A stretch of 64,000 nucleotides of DNA from Acidobacteriota bacterium. Its GTDB lineage: Bacteria > Acidobacteriota > Terriglobia > UBA7540. Shown here piece after piece: positions 36,275 to 46,126 of this stretch. A program made the translations under genes and the position numbers. The notes under the pieces were generated by a model, which searched no databases, was not told the origin of the DNA, and saw only the letters and a list, made by a program, of their open reading frames with translations. Numbering within the stretch: position 1 is the first letter of the stretch; each line of letters starts with the position of its first letter. The DNA lies in contig JAJYLL010000007.1 of NCBI GenBank assembly GCA_021787735.1, positions 1-64,000 on the forward strand, given 5' to 3'.

Positions 36275-38941
36275 TTATTTGGCTTCTTTCCAGTTCTTTC
36301 CCGAGCCCATATCAACCTTCAGCGGCACTTTGAGCGGATAAACACCTTCCATTTCCGCCCGAATAATGTCGTAGGCAGGCTCAACTTCCGCTTCCGGCGC
36401 CTCGAAGACCAGTTCGTCGTGAACGGTTAGAATCATGCGGGTTTTCAGCTTCTCCTGCTTCAGCCGGTCGTGCGTTTTGACCATGGCCATCTTCAGCAAA
36501 TCGGCAGCGGTGCCCTGTAGCGGAGTGTTCATTGCCTCTCGCTCGGCCCGGTTGCGCGCCATGTTGTCCTGACTATTGATTTCCGGAATGGGGCGCATAC
36601 GTCCGAAGAGTGTGCGAACCCGCTCAGTTGTTCGCGCTTCCTCGATGCGGGCTTCCAGATAGGCTCGCACGCCCCCATACCGCTTGAAGTAGGCGTCAAT
36701 GTACTGTTGAGCTTCGGTCTTGCTGGAACCCGTCCGGGCCGCCAGACCAAAGGAACTCAAGCCATAAATCACGCCGTAATTGATTGCCTTGGCCATTCGC
36801 CGGTGTTCGTGGTTTTGCAATGCGGGCGGAACGCCGAAGATTTCCTGAGCCGTGCGTGCGTGGATGTCCTCGCCTCGCGTGAACGCTTCGATCAGCAATG
36901 GGTCTCCGGACATGTGCGCCAGCACCCTCAACTCAATCTGCGAATAGTCCGAGGCAATCAGCAGCCAGCCCGGCTCCGCCACAAACGCCGAGCGGATCCG
37001 CAGGCCAAACTCCTCGCCGATCGGAATATTCTGCAGATTGGGATTGGAAGATGAGAGCCGCCCCGTTCGGGCTACAGTCTGGTTGAAACTCGTGTGCACG
37101 CGCCCGGTTTGCGGATTGATGTACTTTGGCAAGGCGTCCACGTAAGTCGACTTCAATTTTGCGCGAGTGCGATAGTCGATGATTTTCCGCGGCAGGTCGT
37201 ATTCTTCCGCCAGCGATTCCAGCACCGAGGCTTCCGTGGAATACTGTCCGCTTTTCTTCAGCTTCTTGCCACCTGGAAGTTTCAGCTTTTCAAAAAGAAT
37301 CTGCCCCAGTTGCTTTGGCGAGTCGATATCGAAGGGTTCGCCGGCCAGATCATAAATCTGATGGGTAAGGTCCGTGAGTTCGCCTCCGAATTCATCTGAC
37401 ATGCGCACAAGGATCGCCGGATCGATCTTGACTCCGGTTGTTTCAACGTCAGCCAGCACGGCGGCCAGCGGCAACTCAATCTGCGAATAAAGTTCCCGGA
37501 CGTTTTGCCGCGAAACCTGAGGACTCATTGTTGTGGCAAGCTCGTGGGTGTAAAGCGCGGCTTGCCCGAGCGAGCTGTTAATTTTCCGGCCCAGCCTTAA
37601 CAGCGCCACTGACTCCAGGGTGTGGCTGGTAGCCAACGGATTCAGCAAATAGGAATAGAGCATCGTATCGTGCGCCACAACGCCCGGTTCGATCTCCTGT
37701 TGGCGCAAAATCATCCGGAACAGTTTTGAATTGTGCACCGCCAACGCATAGGTTTCGCCCGCAAGAACGGTGCTGAGCCCGGCCAGCGCGCTCTCCAGCG
37801 ATGCCCCCGCGATTACTCCGGCACGTTTGCCGTCTGATAAGCCCAGGCCCGACAATCGGCCCCCAAAGCCTTCTTCGCCCTCGACTGCAAACGCAATGGC
37901 CAGCCCCGCGCTTTCGGGAACCACCTTGAGCCAATCCTCGACTTCTCCGGAAGTCCGGAGCTCTGCCGACTCGTCACCAGCATCGGCTTCTTCCGGTTCG
38001 GATTCCTGCAGAAGCTCGTTCAGAAGAGACGCAAACCCCAGTTCCTGGCACAAAGCCCGTATCTCATCCACGTCATACCGGGCAGGTGACAGGTCTTCGG
38101 GCTCGATTTCGAGCGGCACGTCGGTCCGGATCGTGGCAAGCTCACGGCTGAGCAGCGCTTCCTCGCGAAAATCGCGCAACGCTTCCCGGTAGCTCTGCCG
38201 TGACACCTGCTCATGATTGTCCAATGCAGCTTCCAGCGTCCCAAATTGGTTGATCAGTTCCGTGGCGCCTTTGGGGCCGATGTAGCTCCTTTTCTTGCCG
38301 TTTTCGGTTTGCTGAGGCTCGCGACCGGGCAAAGGACGCGCGCCGGGGATATTGTCGCTGGGATCACCGGTCAGAGCTAGCCAGTCCACCACCTGGCCGG
38401 GTTCCACTCCGAGGATTTCTTTCACCTTGACTGCGTCGCAGATTGTTTCGCCGTTCGAAGCGGAGCGGGCCGGTTTCAGGACCTTTACATTGTCATCAAC
38501 AAGCTGAAAAAGGTCTTCGTCACCGGAAGCGATCAGGACCTCTTCGCCCTGCTCGGAAGCCCGGCGCGCGAGGGTACCGATCAGGTCATCCGCCTCGAAT
38601 CCCGCCTTCTCAACCAGAGGCAGACCGAGCGCCTTGCAGAAGCGATGCACATAAGGAAGCTGAACACCCAGTTCTTCCGGAAACGGAGGCCGGTTGGCCT
38701 TGTACTCCTCAAAGAGCCGGTCGCGAAAAGTGGGCTCCGCCATGTCAAAAGCCACCGCAACCTTGTCCGGCTTGTAATCTTTTAGGAGCTTCCGTATCGT
38801 CCGCAGAAAGATATAGATGGCTTTGGTGGGCATCCCGCTCGGCGAAGTCAGAGTGGTTTGCATCGGAGCATAAAACGCCCGGAAAATCAGCGACATCGCA
38901 TCAATCAGGATCACTCTTCCAGGTTTTGCCGTCTCGGCCAC
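36275..38941 (-). CDS. polA: DNA polymerase I
   Basis: An 888-residue family A polymerase for Okazaki-fragment processing and repair. The 5'-3' exonuclease domain (about 1-300) has ILIDAMSLIFRAFYA and ASGDEDLFQLV. The polymerase domain (about 490-888) has the SDYSQIELRVLAH motif A, the RRMAKAINYGVIYG O-helix and the LTVHDELVFEAP motif C. The middle domain has lost exonuclease residues: where proofreading enzymes have DxE the sequence is AIAFAVEGEE, and the last Asp motif is not visible. The start is GTG with AGGAGG eight bases upstream. Confidence 0.95.
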   Translation of the reverse strand: MAETAKPGRVILIDAMSLIFRAFYAPMQTTLTSPSGMPTKAIYIFLRTIRKLLKDYKPDKVAVAFDMAEPTFRDRLFEEYKANRPPFPEELGVQLPYVHRFCKALGLPLVEKAGFEADDLIGTLARRASEQGEEVLIASGDEDLFQLVDDNVKVLKPARSASNGETICDAVKVKEILGVEPGQVVDWLALTGDPSDNIPGARPLPGREPQQTENGKKRSYIGPKGATELINQFGTLEAALDNHEQVSRQSYREALRDFREEALLSRELATIRTDVPLEIEPEDLSPARYDVDEIRALCQELGFASLLNELLQESEPEEADAGDESAELRTSGEVEDWLKVVPESAGLAIAFAVEGEEGFGGRLSGLGLSDGKRAGVIAGASLESALAGLSTVLAGETYALAVHNSKLFRMILRQQEIEPGVVAHDTMLYSYLLNPLATSHTLESVALLRLGRKINSSLGQAALYTHELATTMSPQVSRQNVRELYSQIELPLAAVLADVETTGVKIDPAILVRMSDEFGGELTDLTHQIYDLAGEPFDIDSPKQLGQILFEKLKLPGGKKLKKSGQYSTEASVLESLAEEYDLPRKIIDYRTRAKLKSTYVDALPKYINPQTGRVHTSFNQTVARTGRLSSSNPNLQNIPIGEEFGLRIRSAFVAEPGWLLIASDYSQIELRVLAHMSGDPLLIEAFTRGEDIHARTAQEIFGVPPALQNHEHRRMAKAINYGVIYGLSSFGLAARTGSSKTEAQQYIDAYFKRYGGVRAYLEARIEEARTTERVRTLFGRMRPIPEINSQDNMARNRAEREAMNTPLQGTAADLLKMAMVKTHDRLKQEKLKTRMILTVHDELVFEAPEAEVEPAYDIIRAEMEGVYPLKVPLKVDMGSGKNWKEAK

Positions 38942-39046
38942 GCGCTTGCCCTCCTCGAATAACAGGTATTGTAGCTTACAGGCAGCCGTAACTTGGCATC
39001 AGATTTGGAGGAAATGTGAGCCGTTATGCGCCAAATTGTTGTATGT

Positions 39047-39074
39047 TTGCCACACTTACAGAATGGTCTATTCT
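39047..39074 (+). promoter_or_regulatory. Possible sigma-70-type promoter for lpxC
   Basis: TTGCCA (39047-39052) and TATTCT (39069-39074) are spaced by 16 bases in the AT-rich gap between divergent polA and lpxC. A second AT-rich tract (TTATAAATATATT) lies just downstream. This is consensus matching by eye only. Confidence 0.35.
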
Positions 39075-39145
39075 GGTTTGATCTAGCAACGACTTTAAAA
39101 TGAAAGACTTATAAATATATTTAACGTGGCATCTTTCTTGCTAGT

Positions 39146-40084
39146 ATGCTTAGGTCTGCGGGAGGTTTGTTGAGCTACCAGAATACGATTGCGCGCGCAG
39201 TAACAATAGAAGGGATTGGGTTGCACACGGGTGTTCCGGTGCACGTGCGGCTGTCGCCAGCCCCAAGCGGAACGGGTATTATCTTCAGGCGAGTTGACCT
39301 GGACGGTTTCACTATCAAAGCGGCAGCAAAGAATGTGGCAAGGGTCAGTTATGCCACCAGTCTGATGCGGAAGGGCGTGCTCATCTCAACCACGGAGCAT
39401 CTGCTTTCCGCCCTTGCAGCTTCAAGGATAGACAACGTCTTTATTGAAATTGATAACCTTGAAGTGCCCATCATGGATGGCAGCGCGATCCCCTTCCTGC
39501 GATTGATTCAGGAAGCCGGTGTGAAACAGCAGCGCGCCTGGCAGCCATGGGCGAAAATTGTTAAGCCGGTCGAAGTTGTGGATGGCCAGAAGCGCATCGC
39601 AATTTATCCTTCTGAGGAGTTCAAAGTCACCTATCGGATATCTTTTGATCACCCTATGATTGGCGAGCAGGAACGTTCCTTCTCCATGAACCAGCCCGGC
39701 TATGAGCGCGGCATCGCCCCGGCCAGAACGTTCGGCTTTTTCGATGAGGTTGAAATGCTTCGCCGGAGCGGCCTGGTGCGCGGAGGCTCGCTGGAAAACG
39801 CCATCGTCCTCACCAAAACAGGTGTGATGAATCCCGAAGGTCTGCGCTTCCCCGACGAATTCTGCCGGCACAAGATCCTGGACGTGATCGGAGATCTGGT
39901 CATGTTCGGGCGTCCCCTGATCGGACACGTTGTGGCAGACCGCGCTGGCCACGCCATGCACATTGCGCTGGTCAACCGGCTACTGCGCGACAAGAGCGCC
40001 TGGAAGCTGATACGAGCACCACAGACTCTCCCCGGAACGCCACGCGCTGAGGCCCCTGCCGCAGCCGCCAGCGCTGCGTCTTAG
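39146..40084 (+). CDS. lpxC: UDP-3-O-acyl-N-acetylglucosamine deacetylase
   Basis: A zinc enzyme for the first committed step of lipid A synthesis, about 304-312 residues. The N-terminus (GIGLHTGVPVHVRLSPAPSGTGIIFRRVDL), the STTEHLLSALAA motif with a zinc His and the catalytic-pocket Glu, the zinc ligands in KILDVIGDL (Asp) and a His nearby, and the GHVVADRAGHAMH segment are all present. The ATG at 39146 has no ribosome site. GGAGG at 39161-39165 suggests the true start may be TTG at 39170, which also aligns better with the usual N-terminus. Confidence 0.95.
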   Translation: MLRSAGGLLSYQNTIARAVTIEGIGLHTGVPVHVRLSPAPSGTGIIFRRVDLDGFTIKAAAKNVARVSYATSLMRKGVLISTTEHLLSALAASRIDNVFIEIDNLEVPIMDGSAIPFLRLIQEAGVKQQRAWQPWAKIVKPVEVVDGQKRIAIYPSEEFKVTYRISFDHPMIGEQERSFSMNQPGYERGIAPARTFGFFDEVEMLRRSGLVRGGSLENAIVLTKTGVMNPEGLRFPDEFCRHKILDVIGDLVMFGRPLIGHVVADRAGHAMHIALVNRLLRDKSAWKLIRAPQTLPGTPRAEAPAAAASAAS

Positions 40085-40177
40085 CACGTTATTTATCCGG
40101 GATTGTGAGGCTAGTCGCCCGCCTGTCCTTTTGATATACTTCCCTCGAAGGGAAAGCAGTAGATTGCGAGAGTTCCC

Positions 40178-41443
40178 ATGGCTACAGTAGACACTGACAA
40201 AGAATTCAGCGTTTTCGATTCAATGGCTGCACGATTCGACGTAGCGGCTCAGAAATTAGGACTTGATGAAGGAATCCTCAGGTATCTTCGCACTCCTAAC
40301 CGCGAGATCATTGTCCACATCCCCGTCACCATGGACAATGGGCGGCTGGAAGTGTTTGTTGGATACCGTGTTCAGCACAGCATTGCGCGCGGTCCGTGCA
40401 AAGGCGGGGTCCGTTACTCACCAGAGGTGACGCTCGACGAGATCCGCGGCTTGGCAGCCGAGATGACCTGGAAATGCGCTGTAGTCAATATTCCGTTCGG
40501 CGGCGCCAAGGGAGGTATCGTCTGCGATCCGGAACACCTCAGCCAGAGCGAGCTTGAGAGAATCACCCGCCGCTACACGGCCGAGATTCTGGATTATATC
40601 GGCCCTGAGCGCGATGTTCCTGCCCCGGACATGAATACCAATGAGCAGACCATGGCGTGGATCATGGATACCTATTCCATGCACCTGCGCCACACTGTTA
40701 CCGCTTGCGTTACGGGCAAGCCCTTCGGCCTGGGTGGGTCACGCGGCAGGCCCGCCGCCACAGGACGCGGCTGCATGATCGTTACCGACCAGGCGCTCAA
40801 ACGCTTCGGACGGGAGCGCGAACAGACGCGGGTTATCGTTCAAGGCTTCGGAAACGTCGGCTCGCAGGCCTCACGGCTGATGCACGAAGCCGGCTACAGG
40901 ATCATCGGCGTTGCCGACATCCACAGCGGAATCTACAACTCCAACGGCCTGGACATCCCTCAACTGCTGGAATACTCAAAGGAAAACAGAACCATTGAGG
41001 GCTTTCCGGAATCTGAGCCGATCGGCAGGCAGGAGATCCTGGAACAGGATTGCGACGTTCTGTTGCCGGCTGCCACCGAGAACGTAATTACCAGCAAGAA
41101 CGCTGGGCACATCCGGGCCCGCATTCTGGTCGAAGGAGCCAACAGCCCCACCACACCTCCCGCCGACGACATCCTGTTCGATCGCGGCGTCTTTGTCGTG
41201 CCCGATATTCTGGCCAACGCCGGCGGCGTCACCGTTTCTTATTTTGAATGGGTGCAGGACCGGCAGGGTTACTTCTGGCCCGAAGGGATGGTCAACGAAC
41301 GGCTGAAACACATCCAGGTTGCGGCGTTCAACGACGTGGTTCATTTCGGCGAAAAGCACAACGTCAACAACCGCATCGCCGCCTACATGCTAGCCATCGA
41401 CCGAGTTGCCACCACGCTGAAGTTGCGCGGCATCTACGCCTGA
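40178..41443 (+). CDS. gdhA: Glu/Leu/Phe/Val dehydrogenase (glutamate dehydrogenase)
   Basis: A 421-residue NAD(P)-dependent amino-acid dehydrogenase. The substrate-binding block [10 protein letters not shown] and the [18 protein letters not shown] signature with the catalytic Lys are intact, and the Rossmann motif [13 protein letters not shown] lies near residue 225. It interconverts glutamate and 2-oxoglutarate plus ammonia. Whether NAD or NADP is used cannot be read safely. It stands alone and ends just before a strong terminator. Confidence 0.94.
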   Translation: MATVDTDKEFSVFDSMAARFDVAAQKLGLDEGILRYLRTPNREIIVHIPVTMDNGRLEVFVGYRVQHSIARGPCKGGVRYSPEVTLDEIRGLAAEMTWKCAVVNIPFGGAKGGIVCDPEHLSQSELERITRRYTAEILDYIGPERDVPAPDMNTNEQTMAWIMDTYSMHLRHTVTACVTGKPFGLGGSRGRPAATGRGCMIVTDQALKRFGREREQTRVIVQGFGNVGSQASRLMHEAGYRIIGVADIHSGIYNSNGLDIPQLLEYSKENRTIEGFPESEPIGRQEILEQDCDVLLPAATENVITSKNAGHIRARILVEGANSPTTPPADDILFDRGVFVVPDILANAGGVTVSYFEWVQDRQGYFWPEGMVNERLKHIQVAAFNDVVHFGEKHNVNNRIAAYMLAIDRVATTLKLRGIYA

Positions 41444-41477
41444 CTTCAAGGTGCGGAATCAATTCAAGCAGGAAAAT

Positions 41478-41512
41478 CGCCCGGCGAGCAATAGTGATGG
41501 CTGCGCCGGGCG
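41478..41512. terminator. Bidirectional intrinsic terminator between gdhA and the aquaporin gene
   Basis: A perfect 9-bp GC-rich stem (CGCCCGGCG/CGCCGGGCG, 41478-41486 with 41504-41512) with a 17-base loop. On the + side it is followed by TTTCCTC, on the - side by ATTTTCC. It sits exactly between the convergent stops of gdhA and the aquaporin frame. Confidence 0.75.
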
Positions 41513-41521
41513 TTTCCTCAA

Positions 41522-42184
<663 letters not shown>

Positions 42185-42302
42185 TCATCGCAGTCAGTCG
42201 CACCGTGACACCTGCCTTTCGGCAGGTTGTCATTTTCCGGGTCTGGACACCTCCTGTTTCCGCTCCTTGCTGAAATTCAACTTGCCAATACCGGTCAGTG
42301 CT

Positions 42303-42539
42303 TCAAGACCTTCCTGATGCTCTGGCCAACGCTGCCCGGCCAGCCTCAGTCAGGACATGGGTCTCATCTTTGGCTTCCACCAACCCCGCCTCAACCAGTT
42401 CCCGGACAGCACTGCGGACGCGGTAGAGAGCAAGCCCGGTCTTCTGCGCAAGTTCGCTGAGCGTTGCGCCATCCGAGAGGGCAGCGAGCATCGTGCGTGC
42501 CATTTCGGTCATCTGACCGCTGCTATCGATACAGGGCAT
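42303..42539 (-). CDS. Small winged-helix protein
   Basis: A 78-residue protein made almost entirely of one winged helix: GATLSELAQKTGLALYRVRSAVRELVEAG followed by a wing and ALTEAGR-like helix. The start at 42539 follows GAAGGAG by five bases and is preferred to upstream in-frame codons. It may be a DNA-binding regulator; the flanking aquaporin and peroxiredoxin are candidates for its targets, but there is no operator evidence. Confidence 0.75.
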   Translation of the reverse strand: MPCIDSSGQMTEMARTMLAALSDGATLSELAQKTGLALYRVRSAVRELVEAGLVEAKDETHVLTEAGRAALARASGRS

Positions 42540-42602
42540 TGCAACTCCTTCCCGGGCGGGGACGGATTGTCCCCGCCTCACAATACGCCAATCGGAATTC
42601 GC

Positions 42603-43259
42603 CTACAGCGATTTCTTTGAGAAGTACCAGTCTTTGGTCTCAAAGCCTGCTCTCATGCGTTCTTCAGCGGCATCCGTGGTCGCCGGTGGAGGAACGATGA
42701 CCTTCTCGCCGGGTTTCCAGTTTGCCGGAGTCGCCACGCCGTGCTTGTCGGTGGTTTGCAAAGCGTCAATCAGGCGAAGAATCTCCTGCATGTTGCGGCC
42801 GGTCGTCAAAGGATAGTAGATCATCGCGCGGAGAATGCCGTTGGGATCGATCACAAAAACACAGCGGCTTGTTTCCGTCTTGCTTTCTCCGGGCATGATC
42901 ATCCCGTACAGTGTCGCCACGTTCTTATTCAGATCTGCAATCACGGGGAAAGGAATCTTCACGCCAAACTTCTCCTCAATGTTCCGAACCCACGCGATGT
43001 GCGAATAGGTACTATCGATGCTCAATCCGCACAGTTCGACGTTACGTTTCTTCAGTTCCGGCGCCAGTTCAGCAAACGCAACGAATTCCGTTGTGCACAC
43101 AGGTGTGAAATCCGCTGGGTGCGAGAAAAGAATCAACCAACTGCCCTTGAAGTCTTCCAGGCGCAGCATCCCATGCGTTGTCGGGGCTTCAAAAGCCGGT
43201 GCAGGCTGCCCCAAGCGAGGAAAGCCGGGAGCGACCATTTCCTGAGTTGTCGTGTCCAT
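42603..43259 (-). CDS. 1-Cys peroxiredoxin (Prx6/AhpC-TSA family)
   Basis: A 218-residue peroxidase. The peroxidatic Cys is in SHPADFTPVCTTEF and is followed by the Prx6-type C-terminal dimerisation region (TADAAEERMRAGFETKDWYFSKKSL-like; seen at about 195-218). No resolving Cys is evident at the usual C-terminal place, which fits a 1-Cys type. It detoxifies H2O2 and organic peroxides in the cytoplasm. AGGAGG lies about eight bases upstream of the ATG. This is a normal Cys enzyme, in contrast to the Sec peroxiredoxin at 55536. Confidence 0.92.
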   Translation of the reverse strand: MDTTTQEMVAPGFPRLGQPAPAFEAPTTHGMLRLEDFKGSWLILFSHPADFTPVCTTEFVAFAELAPELKKRNVELCGLSIDSTYSHIAWVRNIEEKFGVKIPFPVIADLNKNVATLYGMIMPGESKTETSRCVFVIDPNGILRAMIYYPLTTGRNMQEILRLIDALQTTDKHGVATPANWKPGEKVIVPPPATTDAAEERMRAGFETKDWYFSKKSL

Positions 43260-43572
43260 TTTTTGATCCTCCTGAAGGTTAACGGTGAATTGATGGTGTC
43301 TATGAAGCTATAGCAACGGCGGGGTCTTATATCGCAGAAAAAAAGAGCGCTCTTTACCCGCCGGGCCAGGATAAAGGCATGATATCCCTCATATGAAATT
43401 TTACCCGGAATTTCCCCTAAAAGCGGCAGGATCCTTAGTAAAATTCAGTGGTGCGGGAAGTTGCAAAAGTGTCAATGCGGGGGCGCCAATTTGCCCTCAG
43501 CCGCCAGAACATTCTAAAGATTGAGACAGGTGAGGGTCTTCCCACCTCGCCTCGATCCGCAGCCAACGAAGG
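43260..43572. other. Intergenic region with a terminator-like palindrome
   Basis: No gene is supported. A 14-base perfect palindrome, AAAGAGCGCTCTTT, lies at 43342-43355; on the minus strand it is followed by a T-run, so it could terminate the zinc-ribbon gene transcript coming from the right. A GAAATT/AATTTC pair lies further right. The region also holds the promoter for the peroxiredoxin gene, but I cannot place it safely. Confidence 0.35.
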
Positions 43573-44109
43573 CTAGTAACCTGTTCGCGCTAGCCTGTCG
43601 TATTCCCGCTCAGAATCAGCAGGCAGCAGGACCCAGAGCGTGTAGATTCCGAGCGCAGTCCCAAAAGGGAATCGGATTAAGCCGATTGCACCCAGAAACA
43701 TAGTCAGCATGCGAGCCCACGGGCGATAATTCAGCAAACCCCATCCAGCCAGCAGTCCAAGCACAGCGCTTACGAGGAAGAGCGACCCGATCACACCCGC
43801 AAGTGGCCATATGAAGGCGCGAAATGGGAAGCCAAAATGGAAGAATGGCATAAAGTGCATCGCCATACGGCTGCCGAGGAAAATCCAAAGTCCGGGAATC
43901 AGGCCAAAGATGGAAACTACCAGCCAGAGAATGGCAAGAATCCGAATGTGTTTTTCCACCCTGCTCTGCGCGTACGACACCGGCGCAGGTCTCGTTTCAA
44001 CCGGAGGCTCATGGACTGGCGGAGGCGCTGCTGTCACAAGTTGCTGGCCGCATTTACTGCAGAAATTCTGACCGGGCGTAAGGCTTGCCCCACAATTGTT
44101 ACAAAACAT
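43573..44109 (-). CDS. Zinc-ribbon membrane protein
   Basis: A 178-residue protein. It starts with a double-CxxC zinc ribbon (MFCNNCGASLTPGQNFCSKC), has a Pro-rich linker, then at least four hydrophobic segments (about 60-165) and a charged end. The ribbon would be cytoplasmic. Such zinc-ribbon membrane proteins are frequent in Acidobacteria and other phyla and mostly lack an assigned function. The start at 44109 follows GAGGG by seven bases; a longer frame upstream is rejected. Confidence 0.8.
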   Translation of the reverse strand: MFCNNCGASLTPGQNFCSKCGQQLVTAAPPPVHEPPVETRPAPVSYAQSRVEKHIRILAILWLVVSIFGLIPGLWIFLGSRMAMHFMPFFHFGFPFRAFIWPLAGVIGSLFLVSAVLGLLAGWGLLNYRPWARMLTMFLGAIGLIRFPFGTALGIYTLWVLLPADSEREYDRLARTGY

Positions 44110-44239
44110 TTGGCTACCCTCTTTCTCTTCCCTTTTTATAATCACATACGCACAAACTTGCAAAAATGTTCCCTTCACTTGCGGATAGCCTCCGGCGCAA
44201 GGGTCGCATGGAGTACAATCAGACACTTGGTTTCGAGAA

Positions 44240-46069
44240 ATGTTACAAGACCCCAAGTCCGAATATGGCGCGCGGCTGGAAGCGCTGCAGCAATCACAGT
44301 CACACCTTGACCGACGGCACAAAATGCTTGGCGGCGTGAATCTGGCGATCGCCCTGGTAGGCGTCGTTGTCCTGGGGTGGACTATGGACTTGCGCTCCGT
44401 CTCTATTCTGTGGGTGCTGGTCCCGGGAGCGGCTCTTGCCATTTCTGCAACTATTCACGCCCGTGTGCTCCGGGCGCGAAGAAAGGGAGACCGTGCCATC
44501 GCTTTTTACCGCCGCAGCCTGGCCAGGCTCGAAGATCGCTGGATGGGCATGGGCGAAACCGGCGAGCACTTCCTTGACCCGGCACACCCCTATTCACGTG
44601 ACCTCGATCTGTTCGGCAAAGGATCGTTGTTTGAACTTCTCTGTACAGCCCGGACCGGGGCCGGCGAAAAAGTGCTAGCCCAGTGGCTGCTTTCTCCCGC
44701 CACGGTTGAGGAAATCCATGCCCGGCACGCCGCCGTCTCTGATCTGAGGCCAAGGCTGGAACTTCGCGAGGACCTGGCCGCTCTGGGAGAAGACGTCCGA
44801 TCCAAAGTGCATCCTGATGTGCTGGCCTCCTGGGCTGAAGCCGCCCCAGTGCTGAAATCCACTCTTGCGCGCATAGTGGGATTTGCGCTGGCCGGTGTAT
44901 GGCTGTTCAGCATCGTGGCATGGTTTGGCTGGGGCTGGTGGGAACTGGCGATTGCGTCCAGCGCGCTCAACTTGTTTTTCAATTCCCGGTTCAGCGAACG
45001 GGTTCAGGAAATCGTTCCGGACCTGGGAGTGCTGGCCAGTCCAGAGGGCCGAAAGCTTCCATCCACGGAGGACGTGGCGCGAGACCTTGCCGTGCTTGCC
45101 GTCGTTCTGGAAAGGCTTGAGCCGGAACGATTTTCAGCCCCTAAACTCGTCGACCTGCAGGCGGCCCTGAAGGTGGGAGGATTGCTTCCGTCGCGTGCCA
45201 TCGCCAAGCTGGGCCGGCTGGTCGATTACATGGAATCCCGCCGAAATCCTGTAGTCGGAGTTCTCGATCCTCTAATCTTCTGGAGCCTTCAGATCGCTTT
45301 TGCCATCGACGCCTGGCGCACGAGATACGGGCCGTCGATCCGCGGCTGGCTTGCTGCGGTGGGCGAGATGGAGGCGCTTTGCGCACTGGCAGCATACTCT
45401 TACGAGCACCCGGCCGACACACTTCCGGAGTTTGTTCCGCAGGAGCAGGGGCTGTTTGAAGCCAAGGACTTTGCACACCCTCTGCTGCCCGAAGCAAAGG
45501 CCATCCGCAATGACCTGACCCTCGGCGGCGACTTGCGGCTGATCATAATCAGTGGACCCAACATGGCGGGCAAGAGTACCCTGATCCGGGCGGTGGGAAT
45601 CAATGCCGTGCTGGCCCAGTCCGGAGCCCCGGTGCGCGCCAAACGCCTCATCATGTCGCCGCTCGCAGTGGCGGCTTCCATTTGTGTTCTCGACTCACTC
45701 CAGGGCGGCATTTCCCGCTTCTACGCCGAGATCACGCGGCTGAAGCTGATCACTGAGTTGACCAGGGGGGCGCTGCCGGTGCTGTTCCTGCTCGATGAAT
45801 TGCTGAACGGCACCAATTCGCATGATCGCCGGATCGGCGCCGAGGGGCTGGTGAAGAGCCTTGTGGAGCACGGAGGGATCGGCCTCGTTACTACGCATGA
45901 TCTGGCGCTGGCCCGGATGGTTGACCAGTTGGGCCCGCGGGCAGTAAATTTTCACTTTGAAGATCATCTGGAAGACGGCCAACTCCATTTTGATTACAAG
46001 CTGACTCCAGGTGTCGTGCAGACCAGTAACGCGCTCAAACTTATGCGGTCCATAGGACTTGAAGTTTAA
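44240..46069 (+). CDS. Membrane-anchored MutS-like ATPase
   Basis: A 609-residue protein with the MutS domain V ATPase at the C-terminus: Walker A GPNMAGKSTLI (about 438), the signature SLQGGISRFYAEITRL, Walker B VLFLLDELLNGTNS and the H-loop GIGLVTTHD. The mismatch-binding and connector domains of true MutS are absent. Instead two hydrophobic pairs lie near residues 40-75 and 210-240, so it is probably membrane-bound. Similar MutS-related proteins are widespread but not shown to do mismatch repair. It is divergent from the zinc-ribbon gene. Confidence 0.85.
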   Translation: MLQDPKSEYGARLEALQQSQSHLDRRHKMLGGVNLAIALVGVVVLGWTMDLRSVSILWVLVPGAALAISATIHARVLRARRKGDRAIAFYRRSLARLEDRWMGMGETGEHFLDPAHPYSRDLDLFGKGSLFELLCTARTGAGEKVLAQWLLSPATVEEIHARHAAVSDLRPRLELREDLAALGEDVRSKVHPDVLASWAEAAPVLKSTLARIVGFALAGVWLFSIVAWFGWGWWELAIASSALNLFFNSRFSERVQEIVPDLGVLASPEGRKLPSTEDVARDLAVLAVVLERLEPERFSAPKLVDLQAALKVGGLLPSRAIAKLGRLVDYMESRRNPVVGVLDPLIFWSLQIAFAIDAWRTRYGPSIRGWLAAVGEMEALCALAAYSYEHPADTLPEFVPQEQGLFEAKDFAHPLLPEAKAIRNDLTLGGDLRLIIISGPNMAGKSTLIRAVGINAVLAQSGAPVRAKRLIMSPLAVAASICVLDSLQGGISRFYAEITRLKLITELTRGALPVLFLLDELLNGTNSHDRRIGAEGLVKSLVEHGGIGLVTTHDLALARMVDQLGPRAVNFHFEDHLEDGQLHFDYKLTPGVVQTSNALKLMRSIGLEV

Positions 46070-46126
46070 CGGAAGTGCCTTACGGCAGTCTCCCAAGGCA
46101 GATTCTTTTTCCCCGGGTGGTGCAAC

